Source: a virus
IMG/VR virus record: IMGVR_UViG_3300034170_000023
Coordinates: 1-64,000 of that record
Strand: one strand, 5' to 3'
DNA length: 64,000 bases
Shown here: piece by piece, positions 8,765 through 17,082 of the stretch
Numbering within the stretch: the first letter of the stretch is position 1
How the letters are laid out: every line of letters starts with the position of its first letter
The notes under the pieces: generated by a model
The model's input: the letters and a program-made list of their open reading frames with translations, nothing else
The model's database searches: none
What the model was told of the DNA's origin: nothing
Translations under genes and position numbers: made by a program

Positions 8765-9679
8765 GTGGCAAGAGGCAAGAAATCTAAAGTAGAAATAGGT
8801 TCAACATTTAATAGGTGGACTGTAGTTTCTACTCCGTTTGAAAGGGAATTCCCATCTGGAAGCAAGGCATTATTTGTTACTTGTAACTGTTCTTGTGGAA
8901 CAGTTGGGAAGGCTGTCAGGTTATCCCTGTTAACATCTTCTGCGTCAAATGCATCAAAATCTTGTGGTTGTATTAAAACAGAAGTTGCCAAGCAGAAAAG
9001 GGAACCTCCTATAGTTGGTAGTAAGTTTGGGAGATTGGAAATCCTTGAGGATTTGGGGCAAGTACAGGGTAAATCTAGGACATATAGTAAGGTACTTGTG
9101 ATCTGTTCTTGTGGCAGCCCGTCATTCCCAGTGTCTTATAGCTCCATAAAACAAGGTAAGACAATCTCTTGTGGTTGCTATAACAAAGAGCGAATAGTAG
9201 AAACTCATAAAACACACGGAATGTACAAGTCAAAGATTTACAAAGTGTGGATGGGTATCATTGATAGAATAGATAATCCTAATAACAAGCAATTTCATGA
9301 TTATGGTGGAAGAGGTATATCCAACTTATGGGAAGACTTTGAGCATTTCCTAGTAGATATGCAATATGGGTACTTTGATGGTTGTGAGATAGATAGGATT
9401 GATGTTAATGGTAACTACTGTACGTCCAATTGCAGGTGGGTAACAAAGTCAGTTAGCACACATAATAAGAGGAAGTCCCTAAACAGGACCTCTATTTATA
9501 TGGGCGTATACCTACACAATGTTAACTCAGCATGGATAGCCTCCTTACAGAAAGATGGTGTTAATTACTTATCAAAGTCTTTCCAGACTGAATATGCTGC
9601 TGCTTTTGCCTATGACAACGCCTCTGAGGAGTTCTATGGTGATCGCCCAAATAAAACAATTAAGGGAGTTATCCCATAA
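8765..9679 (+). CDS. Free-standing HNH endonuclease with zinc-finger repeats and AP2-like domain
   Basis: 304 residues, GTG start at 8765 with CAGGAG 8 bases upstream. N-terminal half has two CxC...CGC repeats (residues ~35-65 and ~105-140) that look like zinc fingers. Residues ~160-225 form the HNH core: VWMGIIDR, YGGRGI, then DRIDVNGNY and NCRWVT. The last ~50 residues (SIYMGVYLHNVNSAWIASL) are AP2-like DNA binding. Inserted between the sheath and tube genes, which elsewhere are adjacent, so this is a homing element. Codon use is poorer than the late genes around it. Confidence 0.9.
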   Translation: MARGKKSKVEIGSTFNRWTVVSTPFEREFPSGSKALFVTCNCSCGTVGKAVRLSLLTSSASNASKSCGCIKTEVAKQKREPPIVGSKFGRLEILEDLGQVQGKSRTYSKVLVICSCGSPSFPVSYSSIKQGKTISCGCYNKERIVETHKTHGMYKSKIYKVWMGIIDRIDNPNNKQFHDYGGRGISNLWEDFEHFLVDMQYGYFDGCEIDRIDVNGNYCTSNCRWVTKSVSTHNKRKSLNRTSIYMGVYLHNVNSAWIASLQKDGVNYLSKSFQTEYAAAFAYDNASEEFYGDRPNKTIKGVIP

Positions 9680-9697
9680 ATAAACAAGAGGTATTAT

Positions 9698-10222
9698 ATG
9701 TCTTCTGACGCCCTACTAGGCAACTACTCACCAGAGAGCCTTGTTATTGTATTGAGTAAAGGTGACTTTGTTCATACAATCCAAGGTTTTGCTGATGGGT
9801 CGTTCCTCAACATTAACCGTGAAACACCAGCCTCTACTTTGTATGTAGGCTCTGACCTATCAGCAGGTCGTGTTAAACGTCGCAACAAAGCTTCCACCAT
9901 CACCATCACCCTACACCAATTCAGTGCATCTAACGCTGTTCTTCAAGCACTACAACGTGCTGATGAAGAAGACGATACAGACACTTGGGTGGTAGCAATG
10001 ACCATTAAGGATACTTCTGGTACTTCTTCTTGGTCAAGCAACCAAACCTTTATTGGTACTGTTCCTGATGCTCAACTTGGCAGCACCGCTGAGAGTCGTG
10101 CTTGGGTACTACATGCTGTATCTCTGAATGCTAACGTTGGTAGTAATACCCGCTTTGGCGCTTCAGAGGTTGCTGCAATGGGTGCATTGGGCGCCACTGT
10201 AGAAGACCGTTGGAAGTTGTAA
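9698..10222 (+). CDS. Tail tube protein 1 (DUF3277 type)
   Basis: 174 residues, first of three similar genes. Core pattern: S-L-V-I-V-L ... GFADGSF ... INRET ... TITLHQFSASNAVLQAL ... MTIKDTSG ... ESRAWVLHAVSLNAN. This is the DUF3277 family of inner tube proteins in contractile tails. It is the best expressed by codon use and lies first after the sheath, so it is most likely the main tube subunit. A terminator-like hairpin follows. Confidence 0.8.
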   Translation: MSSDALLGNYSPESLVIVLSKGDFVHTIQGFADGSFLNINRETPASTLYVGSDLSAGRVKRRNKASTITITLHQFSASNAVLQALQRADEEDDTDTWVVAMTIKDTSGTSSWSSNQTFIGTVPDAQLGSTAESRAWVLHAVSLNANVGSNTRFGASEVAAMGALGATVEDRWKL

Positions 10223-10239
10223 TTAATACTTAGTAATGT

Positions 10240-10262
10240 GGGGCTGTAATAGCCCCTTATTT
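10240..10262 (+). terminator. Hairpin terminator after tube gene 1
   Basis: GGGGCT GTAAT AGCCCC (10240-10256) followed by TTATTTTG. Nearly the same design and sequence as the one after the capsid gene at 5183, placed after the presumed second most abundant virion protein. Confidence 0.7.
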
Positions 10263-10276
10263 TGCAAGAGGGCTGT

Positions 10277-10783
10277 ATGTCTGAAGATTTAGCAACCTAT
10301 ATACCAGCTTCAGTAGATATCCTTCTTGCAGGTATTATCCCTGTAAGTGGCTACATTGATGGGTCATTCGTCACCATCACTAAGGATGTAAAACCTTTCA
10401 GTTCTAAACGAACTGCTGATGGCACTATTAGCCGTATATATAATAATGACCAAACATATACTGTAAGTATCTCTCTGTACAGCGGTAGCAGTTCCAACGA
10501 TGCCCTGACTAAGCTTTGGCAACTTGATGAGATAAGTCAACGTGGTAAATTCCCACTCTTAATTAAAGACTCTAGTGGTAGTGATTTATTCTTCTCCGGC
10601 ACTACTTGGATTGAAGGTATCCCGCCACTAGTTAAAAGTAATCAGTTTGAAAGTAGAACATGGGTGTTGAGATCATCCTCAGCAGTTATCAACATTGGTG
10701 GTAACGGAAGTGAAGAATCCTTAATTGGGGATCTTATTAATATGGCTGCTTCTGCACTACCTGCATTGAAGGGGCTTATTTAA
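10277..10783 (+). CDS. Tail tube paralogue 2 (DUF3277 type)
   Basis: 168 residues; ATG 10277 chosen (AAGAGG upstream). Shares with tube 1 the pattern GYIDGSF-VTI ... YTVSISLYSGSSSNDALTKL ... LIKDSSG ... FESRTWVLRSS. Sequence is clearly homologous but diverged, so it arose by an old duplication. It overlaps the next paralogue by one base. It may form a distal or proximal tube ring instead of the main tube. Confidence 0.75.
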   Translation: MSEDLATYIPASVDILLAGIIPVSGYIDGSFVTITKDVKPFSSKRTADGTISRIYNNDQTYTVSISLYSGSSSNDALTKLWQLDEISQRGKFPLLIKDSSGSDLFFSGTTWIEGIPPLVKSNQFESRTWVLRSSSAVINIGGNGSEESLIGDLINMAASALPALKGLI

Positions 10784-11301
10784 TGTCTAATAGCTTTACA
10801 GTAAATACCTATAGTCCTTCAGATGTATCCCTAACCATTGGTGGGTATATCATTACAGGATGGGATACACTAACAATCTCCAGACGTATAAAAGGGTTCT
10901 CCCCCATATATGGAATTCGTGGTAAGAACACACGAGTAAAAAGTAAAGATACATCGGCTACTATCAACATTACCCTTATTCAAACATCTCCTAGTAATGA
11001 TGTATTAGGTTACATTCATGAACTAGACTTAGATGAAGAGACTGCACGTATTGCTCTGATGCTTAAAGATACTTCAGGTAAGAGTGTATTCTCAAGTAAT
11101 GAAGCTTTCATCTCCTCCTATCCTACAGTGAGTTACACAGGCGACTTCACTTACAGGAACTGGGAAATAATTCTACTATCTACTAACACCTACAATGTAA
11201 CTGGCAACACTCGACCTAGCACATCTCTGTTTGATAGTGCTGTTTCTAAGGTTGGTGATTTGGCTAACAGTGCAATTGATAAGGTTAGTAGTATCTTTTA
11301 A
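10783..11301 (+). CDS. Tail tube paralogue 3 (DUF3277 type)
   Basis: 172 residues starting at the TAATG overlap with paralogue 2. Same fold pattern: VSLTIGGYIITG ... TINITLIQTSPSNDVLGYI ... LMLKDTSGKSVFSSN ... RNWEIILLS. A C-terminal tail (SLFDSAVSKVGDLANSAIDK) is helical, as in paralogue 2 but not in tube 1, so 2 and 3 may share a role such as tail initiator or terminator rings. Confidence 0.75.
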   Translation: MSNSFTVNTYSPSDVSLTIGGYIITGWDTLTISRRIKGFSPIYGIRGKNTRVKSKDTSATINITLIQTSPSNDVLGYIHELDLDEETARIALMLKDTSGKSVFSSNEAFISSYPTVSYTGDFTYRNWEIILLSTNTYNVTGNTRPSTSLFDSAVSKVGDLANSAIDKVSSIF

Positions 11302-11337
11302 CAGAAGCTTATCTTCTACAATTCTGAGATTAAATAA

Positions 11338-11661
11338 ATGGCAGCTCCAAAGTTCACAGACTTCCTACCACAAGAGACACTAACAGTAGACGGTGTTGAA
11401 TACCTTACATCAGCAATGCCTGCAACTCAGGGTCTTATTTTCATGGAGAAATACCAAGAAGATCTGGATGCTGGTAAGAATGATTTCAGTGTCATGAAAA
11501 AGATTATCTGTACATATGTCACCAAAGATAATATGGCAATCACTGAAAAGAAGTTTGATATTATCTTTGCCCGTAAGTTTGTACACCTACAGAAGCTCTT
11601 TCAAGAGGTGTTGTCCTATAACTTCTCTGAGGTTTTTCAGGCACCCGATACAGAAGAGTAA
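11338..11661 (+). CDS. Tail assembly chaperone, short form (G-like)
   Basis: 107 residues between tube and tape measure genes, where contractile and long flexible tails carry the chaperone pair. Mostly alpha-helical (ITEKKFDIIFARKFVHLQKLFQEVL). A second frame continues the protein after a -1 shift near 11631-11640, giving the long form. Chaperones of this kind coat the tape measure protein during tail assembly and are absent from the virion. Confidence 0.75.
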   Translation: MAAPKFTDFLPQETLTVDGVEYLTSAMPATQGLIFMEKYQEDLDAGKNDFSVMKKIICTYVTKDNMAITEKKFDIIFARKFVHLQKLFQEVLSYNFSEVFQAPDTEE

Positions 11662-11921
11662 TTCCTTCTAGTATATCGGGTGATGGTCAGAAAGCTCCCC
11701 TCTCCCACCTAGAACAAGAGATTGAAGATAAGTTCAGTCAGAGGTGGGAGATATATAGAGTTGCCATGCATGAGAAAGGTGGCATTGAAATAGCTTTGGC
11801 AATGAGTAGTAAGTATAGCACCAAACAGTTATTTGATATGTTAGAGATGTTCGATGTACACGATGCACTTAAAAAGATGGCTCATGATAAAGCCTTAGCA
11901 GAATCTAAAATTACAAAATAA
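11631..11921 (+). CDS. Tail assembly chaperone, frameshift extension (T-like part)
   Basis: Frame 3 is open from 11631 (after a TGA at 11628-11630) to TAA 11919-11921 and reads like a real protein: SHLEQEIEDKFSQRWEIYR, AMHEKGGIEIALAMSSKYS, LFDMLEMFDVHDALKKMAH. It has no convincing own start, and it overlaps the end of the short chaperone in the -1 frame. The overlap holds GGTTTTTC (11631-11638), where TTT can re-pair one base back. The fused product would be about 194 residues. This is the lambda G/GT arrangement; the exact slip codon is not proven. Confidence 0.75.
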   Translation, partial: GFSGTRYRRVIPSSISGDGQKAPLSHLEQEIEDKFSQRWEIYRVAMHEKGGIEIALAMSSKYSTKQLFDMLEMFDVHDALKKMAHDKALAESKITK

Positions 11922-11931
11922 GGAAGCCATC

Positions 11932-13854
11932 TTGGAAATTGCAAAGTATGTTGTCGGTGTAGGTTTTAGCTTCCCAAAAGCTGAGATAGAGAAGCTTGAC
12001 GCAATATTGAAGTCTACAGAATCAAAACTCGCAGCCTTTAGTATATCTAAGTTTAAGGTTAATGATACAACCCTTAAAATGGTTTTAGGTACAGCACTCG
12101 ACTTAGCTAGTAAACAAGTGACTTTTGAGATTTCTAAGTTTGCAATTGATCAATCTCACCTAAACGCTACTATGGCACGAGCAATAAATCTTGCCACCAA
12201 CTCTGTACATCCAGTAGTTAACCCACATATTGTGATGGGTGCGAGAGCCACTAATGCTCCAACAACATCCTCTAAAACTGCAAGGAATGCTGTAGCTGGT
12301 GGGATGATTGGTGGTGGACTTTCTAGAATGTATGGACCTATTGCTGCATTGGCATTAGGTGGTTACGGACTATCAAGTCTCAACAAACGTAACCAAGCTG
12401 TGCAGGCAGCAGAACTGACATCTGAAGCTGTTGCCACATCTAATGGGCTGACACAAGAACAAGGTGCAGGGGCTTTTGACTGGCTGAAGAAGCTTGCTAA
12501 TAAGACTGGCTTCTCTTACATGGGAGCTGCTGACCAGTATAACGGGTTCCTAGCTAACTCTTTGAGCACAGGTTCATCTTTACAGCAATCCCAGAAGATG
12601 TTCAAGGGTATTGCTGAATACTCCCGAGTGATGCACCTTACACCTTATGCTCAGAAGCTTGTATTCAAAGGCTTCACTGACATGATGGGTAAGGGGAAGG
12701 TGATGTCGGAGGAACTCACCAAACAATTAGGTAACTCCCTTCCCGGTGCCAAACCTATCTTTGCTGCTGCATACCAAGAGTTCACAGGTGGTAAGCTCAC
12801 AGGTCAACCAGCAATGGCAGCCTTGTTAGATGCAATGAAGAAAGGTAAAGTATTATCTGCTGACATCATTCCAATTGCTACACGGATGATGGAAGAGAAG
12901 GCAGCCCCTACCATTGCACATGCTTCTGAGACTTCTCAGTCGGAAGAAGATCGGATGACCAACTCAGTGAATGATTTGGCTGTGTTAGCAAACAAAGCTG
13001 GTGTTGAAGAGGGTTTTGCTCGCATCTTCCGGTCTATTTCAACTGGACTAGATGAATCAGGTACACTAGTAACAAAGCTTGCTGAGGGATTCAACGAGGC
13101 CACTATTGCAGCATCTAAGCTTTTGTTATTTCCTCAGTCATTTGAAAGAGCTTTAGATGGCAGAGACAGCCTTGTTGCTGATTGGCTTGGTGTAGATAAG
13201 ACTACACAAATGATTGAAGATTGGTCACAGATTAAAGTGTTGTTTGATGATATCGCTAAAGCTGTAGGGTCTACGGAATGGTCACCTACCCTTAAATCCA
13301 CAGCAGATGAAATTGCACAGATTATGCACGGAATTGCAGAATTCCAAGTGTGGAAGCAACGTACAGGTGACACAGCCCAGCAGATAAATCAAGATGAATT
13401 TGATGCTGGTGGAGGCTCTGGTCTATCTCAGTTTAAAGGGCTTATTAGGTCAAATTGGCATACATTCAAAAATACCATAATGCCTTGGTCAGCAGATGAA
13501 CGCAACGCTGAGTATGGTGCTCAGAAATTAGCTGACAGTGGTGCCAATACTGATCCTTTTATGGGTGAGAGTGGATTAGATACCAAAGCTTACTGGAAGT
13601 ACACCCAAGACCAAGCTAAAGATTACTCGTTAAACCAGTTTGGCAGGAATTCCTATGGTGTATCCCTAGAAGAGTCTGCAAACACTAAATCTGGTGCAGA
13701 TACCTTTAAACAAGGTGACTCACAAGATAAGACCAATAATACATTCTATATGGAATTCCATATGAGTGGTGAGCCTGCTGTCATGGAAGACTGGTTCAGA
13801 ACTAGCCTAACAAAAGAAATCGCTAAAGTAATGCCTAACCTCCCGGAGAGATAG
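11932..13854 (+). CDS. Tape measure protein
   Basis: 640 residues, TTG start at 11932 after AAGGAAG. N-terminal ~100 residues are helical; ~135-165 is a hydrophobic Gly/Ala-rich stretch (GGMIGGGLSRMYG, IAALALGG); the middle matches the tape-measure N-terminal domain pattern (GKGKVMSEELTKQLGNSLPGA, KGKVLSADIIPIATRM). It sets tail length: at ~1.5 angstrom per residue, 640 residues suggests a tail near 95 nm. Follows the frameshifted chaperone, as expected. Confidence 0.88.
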   Translation: MEIAKYVVGVGFSFPKAEIEKLDAILKSTESKLAAFSISKFKVNDTTLKMVLGTALDLASKQVTFEISKFAIDQSHLNATMARAINLATNSVHPVVNPHIVMGARATNAPTTSSKTARNAVAGGMIGGGLSRMYGPIAALALGGYGLSSLNKRNQAVQAAELTSEAVATSNGLTQEQGAGAFDWLKKLANKTGFSYMGAADQYNGFLANSLSTGSSLQQSQKMFKGIAEYSRVMHLTPYAQKLVFKGFTDMMGKGKVMSEELTKQLGNSLPGAKPIFAAAYQEFTGGKLTGQPAMAALLDAMKKGKVLSADIIPIATRMMEEKAAPTIAHASETSQSEEDRMTNSVNDLAVLANKAGVEEGFARIFRSISTGLDESGTLVTKLAEGFNEATIAASKLLLFPQSFERALDGRDSLVADWLGVDKTTQMIEDWSQIKVLFDDIAKAVGSTEWSPTLKSTADEIAQIMHGIAEFQVWKQRTGDTAQQINQDEFDAGGGSGLSQFKGLIRSNWHTFKNTIMPWSADERNAEYGAQKLADSGANTDPFMGESGLDTKAYWKYTQDQAKDYSLNQFGRNSYGVSLEESANTKSGADTFKQGDSQDKTNNTFYMEFHMSGEPAVMEDWFRTSLTKEIAKVMPNLPER

Positions 13855-13855
13855 A

Positions 13856-14689
13856 ATGACAATTGCTCTGAGTTGGGGTGATGACAACATTACCGACCTA
13901 AATAATGCAACTAGTGGATTTATCTACTTTGATGCTGTAACAGCTTTCACTCAGAGTTACACAGGACAAGTTACTAAACATCCTGTTGACTCTGGCGGGG
14001 TTATCTCTGATCACTTCATTGTTAATAACCCTAAGTTTAGTTTGTCAGGGGTTATTACTTCAGCAGATATCTCCGTAGGTGTACAGGATATTGAATCCAT
14101 CTCTGGGGCCAAGCCTTATAATGTAAGAGAGGCACCTACAGCAGTAAGTGTTAACAGCAGTAATAGTAGTATGTTACAGAAGTTCATACCAGACTCAGTT
14201 GGTCAGTTTATGGCCCCTAGTAATCCTGAGGTGGTGGTTGATAGTGCTAGGGTCAACCTTGAAGAGAATATCAGGGATTCATTGACTAAGCTTATCTATA
14301 AAGCAACTTCAGACGATGCCTATGTAGATAATAAGATTACCCTCGTCAGACTGTTTGAGTTCGATGGTAGTGTATTACGACGCTCCACTACTAGGCTTGT
14401 TGTGCTAGATGTTAAATTCAAAGAAGATGCTAATTCCGGTGATGCCCTATATTGTGAAATTAGTTTTGAACAAGTTACCTTTGTATTCCTACAGAGGACA
14501 GTATTACCAAAGAATATTATTGCAAAGCTAAATAAGAAGGCAGCTCCAAAAGTTGATAAAGGCATAGCAGATAGCACAGAGGAAACTCCCACAGCTATTG
14601 ACAGAGATAAACAGAGGGCTAACTATGGGGATGTAGTTAGTCAGCAAGAGTATAAGCTTGGTGGAAAATTGAATACAGGGAGTTTGTAA
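13856..14689 (+). CDS. Dit-like baseplate protein
   Basis: 277 residues, one base after the tape measure stop. The N-terminal half with QVTKHPVDSGGVISDHFIV and NPKFSLSGVIT is the Dit-like tail protein N-terminal domain found in simple contractile baseplates. It likely links tube and hub. The C-terminal ~60 residues are charged and probably flexible. Overlaps the plug gene by one base. Confidence 0.75.
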   Translation: MTIALSWGDDNITDLNNATSGFIYFDAVTAFTQSYTGQVTKHPVDSGGVISDHFIVNNPKFSLSGVITSADISVGVQDIESISGAKPYNVREAPTAVSVNSSNSSMLQKFIPDSVGQFMAPSNPEVVVDSARVNLEENIRDSLTKLIYKATSDDAYVDNKITLVRLFEFDGSVLRRSTTRLVVLDVKFKEDANSGDALYCEISFEQVTFVFLQRTVLPKNIIAKLNKKAAPKVDKGIADSTEETPTAIDRDKQRANYGDVVSQQEYKLGGKLNTGSL

Positions 14690-15018
14690 TGACACTAAAA
14701 ATAGTAAACCTACCTCTGTACTCAGACTCCTACTATACCTACGCACTAGCACTTCAAGGTGTGTCATACAATCTTGAGTTTATTTATAACGAACGTTGTG
14801 GCTTATACTTCCTAAACTTCCTAAACTCTGATAGCGTGCCTATTGTTGAAGGTATTGCACTCACCCCGTCCTATCCAATACTTCTGGATTATGCACTAGA
14901 ACCCCTCACTGGCTGGCTGTGGTTAGAAGAGAAATCCACTAACCTCTTTGAACCTTACAAATTATACCCAGATAAGATTGATCAGTATTATACCCTAAAA
15001 TACTCCTACGTTTCATAA
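14689..15018 (+). CDS. Baseplate plug protein (DUF6983 type)
   Basis: 109 residues, between Dit-like and hub genes exactly as in the simple Pam3-type baseplate, where the small protein at this place is the plug. Features ALQGVSYNLEFIYNERCGLYFLNF and GIALTPSYPILLDY match this small beta protein type. It would close the tube end inside the hub. Confidence 0.7.
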   Translation: MTLKIVNLPLYSDSYYTYALALQGVSYNLEFIYNERCGLYFLNFLNSDSVPIVEGIALTPSYPILLDYALEPLTGWLWLEEKSTNLFEPYKLYPDKIDQYYTLKYSYVS

Positions 15019-15030
15019 GGATAACTTAAA

Positions 15031-15927
15031 ATGACCCCTATCCTTATCCAACGCAATAGGGTGTACGAGCTTATCATTGGTGATTCTAAGAAGAATGATG
15101 CCATATTGATCAATAGCTTACAGATTACCTTTGACATCAGTAAGGTGTCCAGTAACAAGCATAAGACTAACTCCTGTGCTATTGAGATATACAATCTATC
15201 AGACCAGTCTTTAAAACTTCTAGACGTAAGTTACCCGGCAGCCTCTTTTAAGGCTGGGTACGCTGACACAGGTGGACCTCAATTCTTATTTGGCGGTCAG
15301 ATTACACAAGTCAGTACACGTAAGAAAGGACCAGATAGGATTACACAGATTCAGATGGGGACTGGTTATACAGACCTTAATCACCAAGTGTTGAGTCAAG
15401 TTGTAGCTCCGGGGCGTACTGTCAAGGATGTTGCTGAAGATATTCGTAAGAATCTTCCCGGCGTATCAAGAAGTGTATTTAGTGGTACTAACCTGAACAA
15501 TAGCATCCTCTACGGATATCCTTTAATGGGAACACCTAAAGAGATGTTAGATGAGTTGTCTGAGAAGTATGCTCTAGACTGGCAGATTGACGGTAATACG
15601 CTATATGTACATGATAATGACAGGGCCAACTCAGAGAACTTTAAGCTAGCCTATGTTATATCCCGTTTCACCGGACTAATAGAGTCTGCATATAGAGTTA
15701 GTGGTGACGTAAGACGATCTAAGAAAGATAAAGTAAAGAAACAAGGTGTACAGATGAAGCTCCTTCTCAACCCTGATATCAAGGCTGGGGATATAGTTAG
15801 GTTGGAAGATACTCTAATTACTGGCTGGTACAAAGTAGACGATATTAGGCACTATGGTAACTTTAGGTCCAACCCTTGGTATACAGAACTAAAATGCAGT
15901 GCACTTGAGAAGGTAGTTAAGTCATGA
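15031..15927 (+). CDS. Baseplate hub protein
   Basis: 298 residues, gp27/gp44-like hub by order and by sequence: LQITFDISKVSSNKHKTNSCAIEIYNLS at the N-terminus, TDLNHQVLSQVVAPGRTVKDVAEDI, and KMLLNPDIKAGDIVRLED near the end. Forms the trimeric hub on which the spike sits. Overlaps the spike gene by four bases (ATGA). Confidence 0.75.
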   Translation: MTPILIQRNRVYELIIGDSKKNDAILINSLQITFDISKVSSNKHKTNSCAIEIYNLSDQSLKLLDVSYPAASFKAGYADTGGPQFLFGGQITQVSTRKKGPDRITQIQMGTGYTDLNHQVLSQVVAPGRTVKDVAEDIRKNLPGVSRSVFSGTNLNNSILYGYPLMGTPKEMLDELSEKYALDWQIDGNTLYVHDNDRANSENFKLAYVISRFTGLIESAYRVSGDVRRSKKDKVKKQGVQMKLLLNPDIKAGDIVRLEDTLITGWYKVDDIRHYGNFRSNPWYTELKCSALEKVVKS

Positions 15928-16703
15928 GTAGGGAAGCTAGTTTAGAAGAAATGCTAAAAGCTTCCTTTGCTAATGGCATGGAGAAGCTACATACATCCAT
16001 ACCTTGTATTGTCATTGCTGTAAGGGATAACCTCTCTGGACAGATGGTTGACATACAACCGACTATCAACCAGAAGTTTGTAGATGGTACCGTTAAAGAA
16101 CGTCCACCTGTATACGGTGTTCCTGTAAGTTTCCCTGTTTCTAAAACAGCAGGAATGACTTTCCCCATCAATGTTGGTGATACAGGCATGGCTATATTCT
16201 CTATGAGGAGTATGGATGCTTGGAAGGGTGGGAATGGCAGAACAACCACACCAACTAACTTTGGTAAGATGGACAAGGGTGATGCTATATTCATTCCCGG
16301 AATTCAACCTCCCGGAATGGCTGTAAACAATCCAGCAAAGCATGTTCATCCTCATGATACCCACGACACTGTAATGTTTACTAACTTAGGCGGTGTTGAA
16401 GCTGAGATGAGGTTGAAGGCCGATGGCAGTATTGAAATTAACACCTCTAACCAGCCTGTCACCATAAACTGCTCAGATGCAACTATTAATGCTATAGACA
16501 CTATTAGTTTAAATGCTAAAGTGATTGACATTACAGCCCCTACCACGAATTGGGTGGGTAGCATTAACCTAACTGGTAATCTAACTCAATCCGGTAACTA
16601 CACAGGGACTGGCGTTGCTACATTTAACGGTATTGTTTTCAGCACCCACAAACACCTTGGTGTAACAACGGGTAGTGGAACTTCTGGAGTACCAACAGCA
16701 TAA
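15924..16703 (+). CDS. Baseplate central spike (Gp138 N-terminal domain)
   Basis: 259 residues. N-terminal OB-like Gp138 domain (IPCIVIAVRDNLSGQMVDIQ, VPVSFPVSKTAG, GDTGMAIFSMRSMD) followed by a beta-helical needle with repeated short strands (INCSDATINAIDTISLNAKV). The tip HKHLGVTTGSGTSGVP keeps an H-x-H that in such spikes binds iron. It punctures the outer membrane during contraction. Confidence 0.82.
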   Translation: MSREASLEEMLKASFANGMEKLHTSIPCIVIAVRDNLSGQMVDIQPTINQKFVDGTVKERPPVYGVPVSFPVSKTAGMTFPINVGDTGMAIFSMRSMDAWKGGNGRTTTPTNFGKMDKGDAIFIPGIQPPGMAVNNPAKHVHPHDTHDTVMFTNLGGVEAEMRLKADGSIEINTSNQPVTINCSDATINAIDTISLNAKVIDITAPTTNWVGSINLTGNLTQSGNYTGTGVATFNGIVFSTHKHLGVTTGSGTSGVPTA

Positions 16704-17068
16704 TGGATATCTTACTAGATTTAAATACTAAGGATGCTGCGTTCTTTAATGGTCCCCTCACTCCTGAATATACAACACAACCATTAACACAGACTGTTGA
16801 GCAACGCCTTCGTATCCGTTTAAGCACCTTTCAAGGTGAGTGGTTCATGGATACAACTTATGGTATTCCATACTTCCAGTCAATCCTAGGTAAGAAGTCT
16901 ACTAAAGAAGCTGTGGATTTTATATTCCAACAAGCAATCCTAGCAGAAAATGGAGTAAAGGAAGTTTCATCTTTTACATCTACTCTTGCAAACAGAAAGT
17001 ATTCAATGACTTTTACAGTCAAAGTTAGTAACGGCCAGATCACACAGCCTGTAACTATTACCCCCTAA
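16703..17068 (+). CDS. Baseplate wedge protein, gp25-like
   Basis: 121 residues, overlapping the spike gene by one base. ALxL...T.EQRLRIRLSTFQGEWF and DTTYGIPYFQSILGKK are the gp25/GPW family signatures (lysozyme-like fold without activity). It joins the sheath to the baseplate wedge. Confidence 0.82.
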   Translation: MDILLDLNTKDAAFFNGPLTPEYTTQPLTQTVEQRLRIRLSTFQGEWFMDTTYGIPYFQSILGKKSTKEAVDFIFQQAILAENGVKEVSSFTSTLANRKYSMTFTVKVSNGQITQPVTITP

Positions 17069-17082
17069 TTCAAGGAATAAAT

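Noticed and set aside
8617-8991. Antisense ORF across the sheath-HNH border
   Set aside because: Lies opposite two real genes; no ribosome site.
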